The notes beneath the pieces were generated by a model. That model was not told the DNA's origin, did not search any database, and saw only the letters and a list, made by a program, of their open reading frames with translations. A stretch of DNA of 64,000 bases from the NCBI GenBank assembly GCA_007693535.1, contig REDK01000158.1, forward strand, positions 1-64,000, written 5' to 3'. The DNA comes from Chromatiaceae bacterium (lineage in GTDB: Bacteria > Pseudomonadota > Gammaproteobacteria > Chromatiales > Chromatiaceae). Position numbers and translations under genes: made by a program. This document shows, in pieces, positions 8,775 to 19,038 of this stretch (positions within the stretch are counted from its first letter, which is position 1; each line of letters begins with the position of its first letter).

Positions 8775-11114
8775 CTATTCCTCGACCAGGGTCGGACGTG
8801 CCGGCAGGGTCAGGCTCGGACGGGCATCGCCGAACCAGTGCATTAGGGCCGAGTCGCCGGCCGGCCATTGCCCCTTCAACTGGTTCTCGGCGGTACTGCC
8901 GCTGAACAGCAGATAGCCGTATTTACCGTAGTGCGGCAGCTTGCGGGTCAGCGCCGGCAGGGCCGCCGGTAGAGCGCTGGCGATCCAGCCGACCGGCTGC
9001 TCGTCGACGCTGGTAGCCAGGGTGACGCTGAGATCGGCCGCCGCGATCGGCGCCGCATCCAGCAGCCCGACCTGCTGCTGCTCGACACCGATGCTGAATT
9101 GGCCGCTCGCCTCGCCGACTGCTACCAGGCGCGGCAGCCAGCGGTTTTCCCAACCCAGCAGCCAGACCGGGCGGTCACTCGGCAGGCTGTCGAGGTCGGC
9201 GTCGCGGACCACCCGCCAGTTGCGCTGTCCCTGTTGCCAGGCCAGGGCCAGGTTGCGATAACCGGCCAGCAGTTCTGGTGCCGCCGCCGTCGGCAATACG
9301 ATCAGACCGGCCTGGGCGCCGAACAGGTTGCTCAGGCTGACCGGCGATTCCGGCGGCAGCAACTCCCGGAAGCTGTCGAAGCCGGGGTCCACGGCGATGC
9401 GCAGCGGCTTGAAGGGCAGCTCCAGGTTGAAGCGGGCGCTACGACCCTCGAAGCGCGCCAGCAGTTCTTGCGGGCGGCCGCGCTCGCCATGGATCACGAC
9501 CGGCACCGACAGCGGGAAGGGGGCCTCAGCCTGGGTCTGATCCACCCGGCCGCTGACCGTCCAGCCCCCGTGTGTGCGCTGTTCGGCGCGCACCCCACCC
9601 AGTGCCAGCCGGAGGGCGCCGGGGCGGTTCAGCCAGGCGTCGAAGTAGCGGTCTAGGAAGGCTTGCTGCTCGCCCGGGGCACTGGCCTTGAAGGCCTGGC
9701 GGATGTCATCCCAGGCGGCCGCCCGGAACAGGTTGTCGCGGTAGAAGCGGCGCAGGCCCTGAATGAAGGCCTGATCGCCGAGATGGATGCGCAGCATGTG
9801 GAAGATCATCATCGCCTTGCCATAGCCGATGGCCTGCGAGGGCGCGCCGTGGCGGGCATGAAAATCGACGACCGGGAAGTCGCTACCAACGCGCACATGG
9901 TCGGCATAAGCCTTGAGCTGATCGCGACGATAATCGGCGCCGTTGCCATCGAGTTCCTGGTTCAGATAGTCAGCCAGATAGGTGGTCAGGCCCTCGCTCC
10001 AGTTACCGCGGGCATAATCGACGAAGACGCCATTGCCCCACCAGTTATGCAGGATCTCGTGGGGATAGGAGGTGTGCAGGATAAAAGGGAGGCGCAGCAC
10101 CCGCGGCCCGAGCAGCGTGAACGAGGGCATGCCGTAGCCGGATTCCCAGAAGTTCTCCACCAGCGCGAATTTGGCATAGGGATAGGGGCCGATCAGGTCA
10201 CTGTAGCGCTCCAGATAGCTGGCAGTCGCGTCCATGTAACGCCGTGCCAGGTCGCGATCGGCGCTGCGCAGCCAAGCCTGTACCTCAGCCATGGGCGTGG
10301 TCTGGCGAAACAGATGAAACGGCGCGGCGATCAGGTAGATCTCGTCCTGGGGCTGGTCTTCGCGCCAGCCGATGCGCACCCCCAGCGGCGCCCCGGGGGT
10401 CGCACTGCCGAGCGGGAACTGGCTGAGTTCCGGACCGCGCCCCTGCGAGACGGCCAGCCAGCCGGGCGGCATCTCCACAGTCAGGCTGAAGCGCTCCAGA
10501 CTGTCGGGCACGCGCGGATACCAGCCGGTCCAGCCGCTGAGGAAGACCCCCTGAGGATCGATGGTGCCGATGGTCTGTTCCCGTGCCCGGCCCATGCCCT
10601 CGCGCACTGGTCGGAGCGGATGCCGGATGCGTCCGCTCCAGGCGATGGTCACCGGACCCGGCTGCTCCAGGACCAGCTCGTAGAGTTGTAAGTGATCGTC
10701 GCGACCGCTGGCATTCAGCGTGGCAGCCCCGTCGATCACACGCGGCTGCAGGCCTGCCTGCATCACTAGGGGCAGCGAGGAGACATGATCCGGCAACGAC
10801 AGCCGGTCACGGCCATCGATAGCGCCGGCGGCGGGATCGATGCGCACGCTCAGGTCATGGGTGATCACCATCGGCGCCGACGCGGGGCGCTCACCGGCCA
10901 CCAGGGGGGACGGCAACAAGGCGATCAGGACCAGCAATGCCAGGCCCGGCCGGAGGCCCGGCCCGATCAGGGGCAGCCTGCGTAGGCGCTTGTCAGCGGC
11001 GGCCGGCATAATGCATTCCGGAAGCAGCTTCGGGAGTTGGGCCAGGCGGCCGATGGAGACGCATGCGAGGATGCTGCGGGGGCTTTGACGAAGGAACTCG
11101 ATCAAGTCGCTCAT
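8775..11114 (-). CDS. M1 family metallopeptidase (aminopeptidase-like), secreted or membrane-anchored
   Basis: HEILHNWWGNGVFVDYARGNWSEG matches HEXXH-X18-E; N-terminal hydrophobic segment. Confidence 0.85.
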   Translation of the reverse strand: MSDLIEFLRQSPRSILACVSIGRLAQLPKLLPECIMPAAADKRLRRLPLIGPGLRPGLALLVLIALLPSPLVAGERPASAPMVITHDLSVRIDPAAGAIDGRDRLSLPDHVSSLPLVMQAGLQPRVIDGAATLNASGRDDHLQLYELVLEQPGPVTIAWSGRIRHPLRPVREGMGRAREQTIGTIDPQGVFLSGWTGWYPRVPDSLERFSLTVEMPPGWLAVSQGRGPELSQFPLGSATPGAPLGVRIGWREDQPQDEIYLIAAPFHLFRQTTPMAEVQAWLRSADRDLARRYMDATASYLERYSDLIGPYPYAKFALVENFWESGYGMPSFTLLGPRVLRLPFILHTSYPHEILHNWWGNGVFVDYARGNWSEGLTTYLADYLNQELDGNGADYRRDQLKAYADHVRVGSDFPVVDFHARHGAPSQAIGYGKAMMIFHMLRIHLGDQAFIQGLRRFYRDNLFRAAAWDDIRQAFKASAPGEQQAFLDRYFDAWLNRPGALRLALGGVRAEQRTHGGWTVSGRVDQTQAEAPFPLSVPVVIHGERGRPQELLARFEGRSARFNLELPFKPLRIAVDPGFDSFRELLPPESPVSLSNLFGAQAGLIVLPTAAAPELLAGYRNLALAWQQGQRNWRVVRDADLDSLPSDRPVWLLGWENRWLPRLVAVGEASGQFSIGVEQQQVGLLDAAPIAAADLSVTLATSVDEQPVGWIASALPAALPALTRKLPHYGKYGYLLFSGSTAENQLKGQWPAGDSALMHWFGDARPSLTLPARPTLVEE

Positions 11115-11466
11115 GGTCGATCTGCGCTTGGACTGCTGGTGATGGCCGGCGGCGCCGGCCGACTGGGTCCCGACCAGTCTAACCCGTGACTGTGGCCGTG
11201 CGGTTGCTGGCTTTGCCCGGTTCCCACTGGCAGTGGGGCCAATGCAGCCGACTGGTAGTTCCCCGGTGCGCCCCAAACCCGTACCCTGCGCAGCATGGCT
11301 GTTCGCCCGCCGCCGGGCCAGCCCGGCTGCTGCCGCGGCGACCCGGCGACTAGTGCAGCGCCAGCCACCGCGGGCGCGATCGCTCGTCCTGCTGTTCTAC
11401 CCGACCCGCGACCGACCCCTGGTTGGCGCCGTCACTTCAGCCTGACCCGACCCCGATCTCCGGATT

Positions 11467-12702
11467 ATGAGCCCCAAGCGTAACCGACCGATCCGCCCGT
11501 CTTCTCTGTCATCCCGCCAATCAGGGCAGCGCCACCGCGGGTGGCTGCGCCGCTGGCGATGCGGGCTACTACCCCGCTTGCTGCTGTTGTTACCACTGGC
11601 GCCGGCCCTGGCCGGGATCGCTGGCACGACGCCAACGGCCACGGCGGCGGACGACATCCCGGTGCTGGAGGTGAGCCGACTCACCACGCTGGATACCCTG
11701 CTCGAACGGCTGGCCGACCGGCGCGTGGTCTATGTGGGCGAGGTCCACGACCGCTACGAGGATCATCTGAGCCAATTCGCCATCATCCGCGGTCTGCACC
11801 AGCAGGGGGCGCCACTGGCGATTGGCATGGAGTTCTTCCAGCAGCCCTTTCAGGAGGTGCTCGACGACTATGTCGCCGGGCGTATCGACGAGGCCGAGAT
11901 GCTGCGCCGCAGTGAGTACTTCGAGCGCTGGCGTTTCGACTATCGCCTCTACCGGCCGCTGCTGACCTATGCCCACACGCATGGCCTGCCCGTGATCGCC
12001 CTCAACCTGCCGACCGAACTCACCCGCAAGGTCGGCGCCGGCGGCCTGGAGGCCCTGAACGAGATAGAACGGGCGCAGCTACCGACCAGCATCGACCGCT
12101 CCGATGCCGAGTATCGGGCGCATCTGGAGGCCATCTTCGCGCAGCATCCCCAGGGGCCCGATGCCGACTTCGAGCGTTTTTTGGAGGTGCAATTGCTGTG
12201 GGACGAGGGTATGGCCGAACGCGCCGCCACCTTCCTGCAGACGCACCCGGACCATCGCCTGGTCGTGCTGGCCGGAGCCGGCCACATCGAGTACGGCCGC
12301 GGCATCCCCAACCGGCTGGCCCGGCGTCTGGCGGTCCCGGCGGCCACCGTGCTCAACGGCAGCCAGCGTCTGGTGACCCCAGACCTAGCCGACTTCCTGC
12401 TGTTTCCGCGCGCGGTCAGCCTGCCGGCCAGCGGTCTGCTCGGGGTGATGCTCGAGACCGGCGCAGAGGGTGCCGGTATCGGGGTGCAAGGCTTCGCTGA
12501 GGTCAGCGGCGCTCGCGATGCCGGGATCGAAACCGGCGACCGCATCGTGCAGATCGGCACAACCGAGATCGCCCGCTACGCGGACATCCGCATCGCTCTG
12601 CTGGACAGCAGCCCGGGTGACACCCTACCCGTCGGGGTATTGCGCAAGGCCCGCCGCGGCCGTCAGGAAGAACGACTGGACTTCGAGGTACGACTGCACT
12701 GA
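11467..12702 (+). CDS. ChaN-family protein with C-terminal PDZ-like domain
   Basis: VVYVGEVHDRYEDHLSQ / IGMEFFQQPFQ ChaN motifs; GLLGVMLE...ARDAGIETGDRIVQIGTTEI PDZ-like tail. Confidence 0.8.
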   Translation: MSPKRNRPIRPSSLSSRQSGQRHRGWLRRWRCGLLPRLLLLLPLAPALAGIAGTTPTATAADDIPVLEVSRLTTLDTLLERLADRRVVYVGEVHDRYEDHLSQFAIIRGLHQQGAPLAIGMEFFQQPFQEVLDDYVAGRIDEAEMLRRSEYFERWRFDYRLYRPLLTYAHTHGLPVIALNLPTELTRKVGAGGLEALNEIERAQLPTSIDRSDAEYRAHLEAIFAQHPQGPDADFERFLEVQLLWDEGMAERAATFLQTHPDHRLVVLAGAGHIEYGRGIPNRLARRLAVPAATVLNGSQRLVTPDLADFLLFPRAVSLPASGLLGVMLETGAEGAGIGVQGFAEVSGARDAGIETGDRIVQIGTTEIARYADIRIALLDSSPGDTLPVGVLRKARRGRQEERLDFEVRLH

Positions 12703-12914
12703 ACCAGTCGCTTTGGGCCGGCCGCTTTGGCCGGTGCGGCACGCTCGGCTGCGCCTTGCAGCGGCCGCCGAATGGTCAATCAAGGCACGGTATCCCGCAG
12801 GTCCCCGGGCGGCTTGGCCGCCAGCATCGCATCCCTGGTCAACACCCGGTGAATCAGTTGCGGTGCCAGATGCAGGTCCATCCGGTGGCTGCCGCGACTG
12901 GTAACAGCGACTGC

Positions 12915-13553
12915 TCAACGGCTCAATAACCCCATGAACTCGGCGCGGGTGCGCGCGTCCTGCTCGAAGGTCCCGCGCATCGCGCTGGCAATAGTGCGGC
13001 TGCTCTGCTTCTGCACGCCGCGCATCATCATGCAGGTATGGCTGGCCTCGGTGACCACCGCGACGCCGTGGGCGCCGAGATGGTGGTGCAGGGCATCGGC
13101 GATCTGACTGGTCAGGCGCTCCTGCACTTGCAGGCGGCGAGCAAAACAATCCACCAAGCGGGCGATCTTGCTCAGGCCCACCACCCGCCCGTTGGGCAGA
13201 TAGCCGACATGGGCGTGACCGAAGAACGGCAGTAGGTGATGTTCGCAGAGGGAATAGAACTCGATGTCGCGCACCACCACCATCTCCTTCACATCCTCCT
13301 CGAAGACGGCCGCCTCGATGATCGCCTGCGCCGACAGCCGATAGCCGCTGGTCAAGAAATCGAGTGCCTTGGCGACCCGCAGCGGTGTGCGCTGCAGACC
13401 CGGACGGGCGGGGTCTTCCCCCAGCAGGCCGAGCAGGCGCTGGATCAGTTGCTCCTTGATCGGGTCGTAGACCTCCTGCGCGGCGACGGGCTCGAAGTCA
13501 TCGGCATAGTGCCCCTCGGTGTTGAGCGGGGGCAGGCGGGCGTTTCCGGACAT
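12915..13553 (-). CDS. folE: GTP cyclohydrolase I
   Basis: Start [36 protein letters not shown] and [15 protein letters not shown] motifs. Confidence 0.95.
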   Translation of the reverse strand: MSGNARLPPLNTEGHYADDFEPVAAQEVYDPIKEQLIQRLLGLLGEDPARPGLQRTPLRVAKALDFLTSGYRLSAQAIIEAAVFEEDVKEMVVVRDIEFYSLCEHHLLPFFGHAHVGYLPNGRVVGLSKIARLVDCFARRLQVQERLTSQIADALHHHLGAHGVAVVTEASHTCMMMRGVQKQSSRTIASAMRGTFEQDARTRAEFMGLLSR

Positions 13554-14117
13554 CTGTGATACCTGGCTGAAATCATCTGCCGGCCGCGACGGCAGCAGAG
13601 CCGCGCGTCGCACCCGGGCGCACTGGCCGGCCGGCCATGACGGTCGGCCAGGCCGCGCGCGCATTGTGCCGGACCAGCGGCAAACCGCAATCGCCTCGCA
13701 ACCGAATGGCAACCAAATGGCAATGGGCGCCGCGCCGAGCGCACCGCCGCGACGGGGCGGGCTGCTGCAACACAGGACGGCATCAGGTGGCGCCATGGAA
13801 GCCCGGCCGGCGATCCGGTAGACTGCCCGGATGATCCGACCCGCGGCCGTCCCGACCCGAGCGACGCCCCCCTGCGCCCCCCGGTTCGCTCCCTGGCCGC
13901 CACCGGCCAATTCCCTGTTGAATCCCCTATTGCATCCCTGGCCTCGCGCTGTCCACGGCCAGCCGGTGCCGCGGCACCGCCCGCACTGGCCCGCTCGTTA
14001 CCACCACACCCGCTACCCGTGCGCGTGCAGCGCTGCGCTCTGCGTCGCCGCACCGGCTGCGCGCGCTGGGCGACGACCTGAACCCTCCCCTCTCCTGCCA
14101 GCCCCGAGGACCAATCC

Positions 14118-15893
14118 ATGTGTGGCATCTGCGGCGAGATCCGCTTCGACGATCACCCCATCGACATCGCGGCCCTGGCCGCCGTCAGCCAGACCATGCA
14201 GCCGCGCGGACCCGACGGGCATGGCATCTGGCAGCAGGGCCGCACCGCCCTGGGGCATCGCCGGCTCAGCATCATCGATCTCAGCAGCCATGCGGCCCAG
14301 CCGATGGTGGACAGCGACCTCGGGCTCGCGATCGCCTTCAACGGCTGTATCTATAACTACCAGGAACTGCGTGCCGAACTGACCGCGCAGGGCTATCGGT
14401 TCTTCTCGCATGGCGATACCGAGGTGGTACTGAAGGCCTATCACGCCTGGGGCGAGGCCTGTGTTCACCGCTTCCATGGCATGTTCGCCTTCGCCATTGC
14501 CGAGCGTGACAGCGGCCGGCTGATCCTGGCCCGGGACCGCCTCGGCATCAAGCCGCTCTATCTGGCCGCGGTGCCCGGCGGTCTGCGCTTCGCCTCGACC
14601 CTGCCGGCACTGTTGGCCGGCGGCGGGTTGGAGACCGACCTGGACCCGGTCGCGCTGCACTTCTATATGCACTTCCATGCCGTGGTCCCAGCACCCTGGA
14701 CCATCCTGCGCGGGGTGCGCAAGCTGCCTCCGGCGACCCTGCGGGTGATCGAACCCGATGGCCGCAGCCGCGAGCAGCGCTATTGGGAGCCGGTCTTCGG
14801 CGCCCGTCCCGAGGAGCAACAGCTCTCCTACCAGGACTGGCAGGAGCAAGTGCTGGCGGCCCTGCGCACCGCAGTGGACCGGCGCCTGGTCGCGGACGTG
14901 GACGTCGGCGTCCTGCTCTCCGGCGGCCTGGATTCCAGCCTCATCGTCGGCCTGCTGGCCGAGCAGGGCCAGCGCGGGCTGAATACCTTCTCGGTCGGTT
15001 TCGAGACGGTCGGCAGCGAGGTCGGCGACGAATTCCAGTACTCCGACCTAATTGCCAGCCATTACGGCACCCGCCATCACAAGATTCAGGTGGACTCCAA
15101 GGCCCTGCTGCTGCCGAGCCTGCCGGGTTGTATCCGCGCCATGGCCGAGCCCATGGTCAGCCATGACGTGATCGGCTTCTATCTGCTCTCCCAAGAGGTG
15201 GCCAAGCACGTAAAGGTGGTGCAGAGCGGCCAGGGCGCCGACGAGGTCTTCGGCGGCTATCACTGGTATCCGCCCATGGTGGGCAGCCAGGATCCGGCGG
15301 CCGACTATGCCCGCGCCTTCTGCGATCGCGATCACGCCGAGTTTTGCCGGGCGGTGGACCAGCGGTTTCATGGCGAGGACGCCAGCCGCGCCTTCATTGC
15401 CGAGCACTTCGCCGCGGCCGGTGCCGAGGCCCCGGTGGACAAGGCGCTGCGTATCGATCAACTCGTGATGCTGGTAGATGATCCGGTCAAGCGGGTGGAT
15501 AACATGACCATGGCCTGGGGCCTGGAGGCTCGGGTGCCCTTCCTCGACCATGAACTAGTGGAATTGGCAGCGCGGGTGCCGGATCGCTTCAAGCTCGATG
15601 ACGACGGCAAAGGGGTGCTGAAGGCGATCGGCCGGCGCGTGATCCCGGCCGAAGTGATCGACCGGCCCAAGGGCTACTTCCCAGTGCCGGCGCTGAAATA
15701 CCTGCGCGGTGAGGTGCTGGACCTGGTGCGCGATGCCCTGCTCTCGTCCCGTGCCCGCGCGCGCGGTCTGTTCCAGCGCGCCTATCTGGACGAACTGCTG
15801 GCCGCCCCGGACGAGCACATCACCCCGCTGCGCGGCTCCAAGCTCTGGCAGGCGGCCCTGCTGGAGCTGTGGCTGACCGAGCATGGTCTCTGA
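14118..15893 (+). CDS. N-acetylglutaminylglutamine amidotransferase (asparagine synthase family)
   Basis: MCGICGEIRF N-terminal nucleophile amidotransferase, SGGLDSS ATP site; followed by the NAGGN synthetase and M42 peptidase genes. Confidence 0.9.
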   Translation: MCGICGEIRFDDHPIDIAALAAVSQTMQPRGPDGHGIWQQGRTALGHRRLSIIDLSSHAAQPMVDSDLGLAIAFNGCIYNYQELRAELTAQGYRFFSHGDTEVVLKAYHAWGEACVHRFHGMFAFAIAERDSGRLILARDRLGIKPLYLAAVPGGLRFASTLPALLAGGGLETDLDPVALHFYMHFHAVVPAPWTILRGVRKLPPATLRVIEPDGRSREQRYWEPVFGARPEEQQLSYQDWQEQVLAALRTAVDRRLVADVDVGVLLSGGLDSSLIVGLLAEQGQRGLNTFSVGFETVGSEVGDEFQYSDLIASHYGTRHHKIQVDSKALLLPSLPGCIRAMAEPMVSHDVIGFYLLSQEVAKHVKVVQSGQGADEVFGGYHWYPPMVGSQDPAADYARAFCDRDHAEFCRAVDQRFHGEDASRAFIAEHFAAAGAEAPVDKALRIDQLVMLVDDPVKRVDNMTMAWGLEARVPFLDHELVELAARVPDRFKLDDDGKGVLKAIGRRVIPAEVIDRPKGYFPVPALKYLRGEVLDLVRDALLSSRARARGLFQRAYLDELLAAPDEHITPLRGSKLWQAALLELWLTEHGL

Positions 15894-16083
15894 GCCCGGA
15901 ACTGACCGCGAGAGACACCCCTGGTTGGCCGCAGACCCCTGCAACCGGCCGTTCCGGCCTGCGGCACAGTCCGCCCGCGGGCCGGGCAGCGCTGGCCGCC
16001 CGGGGGCCTCGGCCGGTTGCCGCTCGATCGCCTCACCCTGCCCACGCACCGCCGCCGCGCACCGGTACCAAGGGAGCCGCGCC

Positions 16084-17832
16084 ATGACCAGCAAAGACCG
16101 TCATCATCACCGACTCGAACGTCGCCACGCCCCGTCGCTGACCAATTGGGGGGCGCCGCCGCGGCCGGCCCATCCGGTGCGCCCAGACACCGTGGTCGAT
16201 TGTGGCTGGGGCCGGCTGATCTTTGGCCAGACCTTCAGCGATCTGGAGCAGCTTGCCCGCTGCCTGCAGGATGAGCGTCCCGGCCGGCGCGATGTCGCGC
16301 TCTATCTGCGCGATCCTCACGTGGTCCTCTCCTATGCCCCGCAGGATTTGTTCCTCGACCCATCGCATACCTTTCGGCTCTGGCTGGACCGCTACCAGTG
16401 TTCATCGCGCAAGCCGCAGGGCTTCATCGTGCGCCTGCTGCACAGTCGCACCGATGCCGACGCCGTTCACCGGCTCTATCAGACTCGCCGGATGGTGCCG
16501 CCAACACCGGACTTCGTCTGGGACCAGCGTGCCTCCAAAGTGCTGCAATACTGGGTGGCCGAGGACAGCCAGGACGGCAGCATCCTGGGAGTGGTGACCG
16601 GGGTCGATCATGTCGAGGCCTTCGGTGACAGTGAGCATGGCGCCAGCTTGTGGGCGCTGGCGGTGGATGCCCAGGCCCCCTACCCCGGCATCGGCGAGGC
16701 CCTGGTGCGCCGGGTGGCCGAGTTCTATCAGGCGCGCGGGCGCGCCTTCTTGGACCTCTCAGTCATGCACGACAACAAGGGCGCCATCCGTCTCTACGAG
16801 AAGCTCGGCTTCGCCCGCGTGCCGGTCTTCGCGCTGAAGAACAAGAACGCCTACAACGCGCCCCTGTTCATGGGGCGCCCGCCCGAGGCCAAGCTCAATC
16901 CCTATGCCAACATCATCGTCAACGAGGCACGCCGCCGCGGCATCGGCATCGAGGTCATCGATGCCGAGGCAGGCTATTTCGCGCTCAGCCTGGGTGGGCG
17001 GCGCATCGTCTGCCGCGAATCGCTGAGCGAACTGACCACAGCGGTGGCCATGAGTCGCTGCGACGACAAGGCAGTCACGCAGCGCCTGCTGCGCCGGGCC
17101 GGGCTACGGGTGCCGGCGCAGACCCGGTTCGAGGCCCTGGATCAGGCCGAGGCCTTTCTCGCCCGCCACGGTCGCATCGTGGTCAAACCGGCGCGCGGTG
17201 AACAGGGGGCCGGAATCAGTGTCGATATCCGTGACCCCAAGGATCTGGAGCGCGCGATCAAGAACGCGACCCGCATCTGTGAGACGGTCATCTTGGAGGA
17301 GTTCTGCGAAGGTGACGACCTGCGCGTGGTGGTGATCGACTATCGGGTCGTCGCCGCCGCCATCCGCCGCCCGGCCCAGGTCGTCGGGACTGGCCGCCAC
17401 CGGGTCTCCGAGCTGATCCAGACCCAGAGCCGGCGCCGCCGTGCCGCCACCGGCGGCGAATCCTCCATCCCGATGGACGATGAGACCGAGCGCTGCGTCC
17501 GCGAAGCCGGGTATGCGATGGACGCAACCCTGCCCGACGGCGAGATACTCGTGGTGCGCAAGACCGCCAACCTGCACACCGGCGGGACCATCCACGATGT
17601 CACCGAGCGACTCAGCCCGGCGCTGGCCAAGGCCGCGATGGAGGCCGCCCGGGTGCTTGACATACCGGTCACCGGACTGGATTTTCTAGTCCCGGATCTG
17701 AGCGGGTCCGACTATGTGATCATCGAAGCCAATGAGCGGCCGGGCCTGGCCAACCACGAGCCCCAGCCCACCGCCGAGCGCTTCGTCGATCTGCTGTTTC
17801 CGCAGACCGCGACCCGGGAGGCACGCCTTTGA
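16084..17832 (+). CDS. N-acetylglutaminylglutamine synthetase (GNAT-ATP-grasp fusion)
   Basis: N-terminal GNAT region, C-terminal ATP-grasp (GRIVVKPARGEQGAGISVDI); NAGGN gene order. Confidence 0.9.
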   Translation: MTSKDRHHHRLERRHAPSLTNWGAPPRPAHPVRPDTVVDCGWGRLIFGQTFSDLEQLARCLQDERPGRRDVALYLRDPHVVLSYAPQDLFLDPSHTFRLWLDRYQCSSRKPQGFIVRLLHSRTDADAVHRLYQTRRMVPPTPDFVWDQRASKVLQYWVAEDSQDGSILGVVTGVDHVEAFGDSEHGASLWALAVDAQAPYPGIGEALVRRVAEFYQARGRAFLDLSVMHDNKGAIRLYEKLGFARVPVFALKNKNAYNAPLFMGRPPEAKLNPYANIIVNEARRRGIGIEVIDAEAGYFALSLGGRRIVCRESLSELTTAVAMSRCDDKAVTQRLLRRAGLRVPAQTRFEALDQAEAFLARHGRIVVKPARGEQGAGISVDIRDPKDLERAIKNATRICETVILEEFCEGDDLRVVVIDYRVVAAAIRRPAQVVGTGRHRVSELIQTQSRRRRAATGGESSIPMDDETERCVREAGYAMDATLPDGEILVVRKTANLHTGGTIHDVTERLSPALAKAAMEAARVLDIPVTGLDFLVPDLSGSDYVIIEANERPGLANHEPQPTAERFVDLLFPQTATREARL

Positions 17833-18938
17833 AACCGGTCTCTATCGACACCGCCTATCTGCTCGACATCCTGCTCAAGCTGCTATTCACCCCCAGTCCT
17901 TCGGGCTATACCGATCGGGTGGTGCATGTGGTCTGCGAGGAACTCGAGCGGCTCGGGGTGCCCTTCGAACTGACCCGCCGCGGCGCCATCCGCGCCACCC
18001 TCAAGGGCGAGGCGGAGCGGCCCAATAAGGCGATCGTTGCCCACATCGACACCCTGGGCGCGATGGTCAAGGCGCTCAAGCCCAACGGCCGGCTGCATCT
18101 GGTGCCGGTGGGGCATTGGAATTCGCGCTTCGCCGAGGGCGCCCGCTGCACCCTGTTCACCGACCAGGGTCAATACCGCGGCACCATCCTGCCGATGAAG
18201 GCCTCCGGCCATACCTTCGGCCCCGAGATCGATAACCAGCCGGGCGGCTGGGATCACGTCGAGTTTCGCATCGACGAGCGAGTTTCGGACCTAGCTGGCC
18301 TGCTCAAGCTCGGCATCCACGTGGGTGATTTCATCGCGATCGATACCGCCCCCGAGATTACCGCCACCGGCTTCATCAATGCCCGCCACCTGGACGACAA
18401 GGCCGGTGCCGCACTCTTGCTGGCCGCGGTCAAGGCGGTGCTCGACAGTGGGGTGACCCTGCCGGTGGATTGCCATCCGCTATTTACGATTGCCGAGGAG
18501 ATCGGCTCCGGCGCATCGGCCGCCCTGCATCAGGATGTCGCCGAGATGCTGACGATCGACAACGGCACCACCGCGCCCGGGCAGAACTCCAGTGAATTCG
18601 GCGTCACCATCTGCATGGCCGACATGGGCGGGCCATTCGATTATCACCTCACCCATCGCCTACTGCAGCTCTGCCAGGAGTTCAGAATCCCGCATCAGCG
18701 GGATATCTTCCGCTACTACCGTTCCGACAGCGCCGCCGCGCTGGAGGCCGGCAACGATGTGCGCACCGCCTTGGTGGCCTTCGGCATCGACGCCTCCCAC
18801 GGCTACGAGCGCATCCATCAGGACGCGCTGGAATCCATCGCCAGCCTGGTCGCCATCTATATGCAGAGCCCACCGCTGTACGCCCGCGACCGCTACGAGA
18901 TGGGTCCCTGGACCGGCTTCCCGACCCTGCCTGGGTGA
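17829..18938 (+). CDS. Osmoprotectant NAGGN system M42 family peptidase
   Basis: M42 motifs HLDDKAGAALLLAA and IAEEIGSGASAA; start overlaps the preceding gene end by 4 bp. Confidence 0.9.
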   Translation: MKPVSIDTAYLLDILLKLLFTPSPSGYTDRVVHVVCEELERLGVPFELTRRGAIRATLKGEAERPNKAIVAHIDTLGAMVKALKPNGRLHLVPVGHWNSRFAEGARCTLFTDQGQYRGTILPMKASGHTFGPEIDNQPGGWDHVEFRIDERVSDLAGLLKLGIHVGDFIAIDTAPEITATGFINARHLDDKAGAALLLAAVKAVLDSGVTLPVDCHPLFTIAEEIGSGASAALHQDVAEMLTIDNGTTAPGQNSSEFGVTICMADMGGPFDYHLTHRLLQLCQEFRIPHQRDIFRYYRSDSAAALEAGNDVRTALVAFGIDASHGYERIHQDALESIASLVAIYMQSPPLYARDRYEMGPWTGFPTLPG

Positions 18939-18944
18939 TCCCCA

Positions 18945-18974
18945 GCGCCGGTCGGGCGCCGGTTGGGTGCCGGC
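18945..18974. repeat. Short tandem repeat, 11-bp period (GCGCCGGTCGG / GCGCCGGTTGG / GTGCCGG)
   Basis: Read directly in the convergent intergenic gap. Confidence 0.6.
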
Positions 18975-19038
18975 GGAGCACAGGCGGACGCGAGACCCGC
19001 GCGCAGCCGAGTGGATGCAGCGCGGGTTCAGGCCGGGT

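Noticed and set aside
12718-12734. CCGGCC-GCTTT-GGCCGG hairpin between chaN-like and folE genes as terminator
   Set aside because: No T-tract on either strand; may simply be GC-rich self-complementarity.
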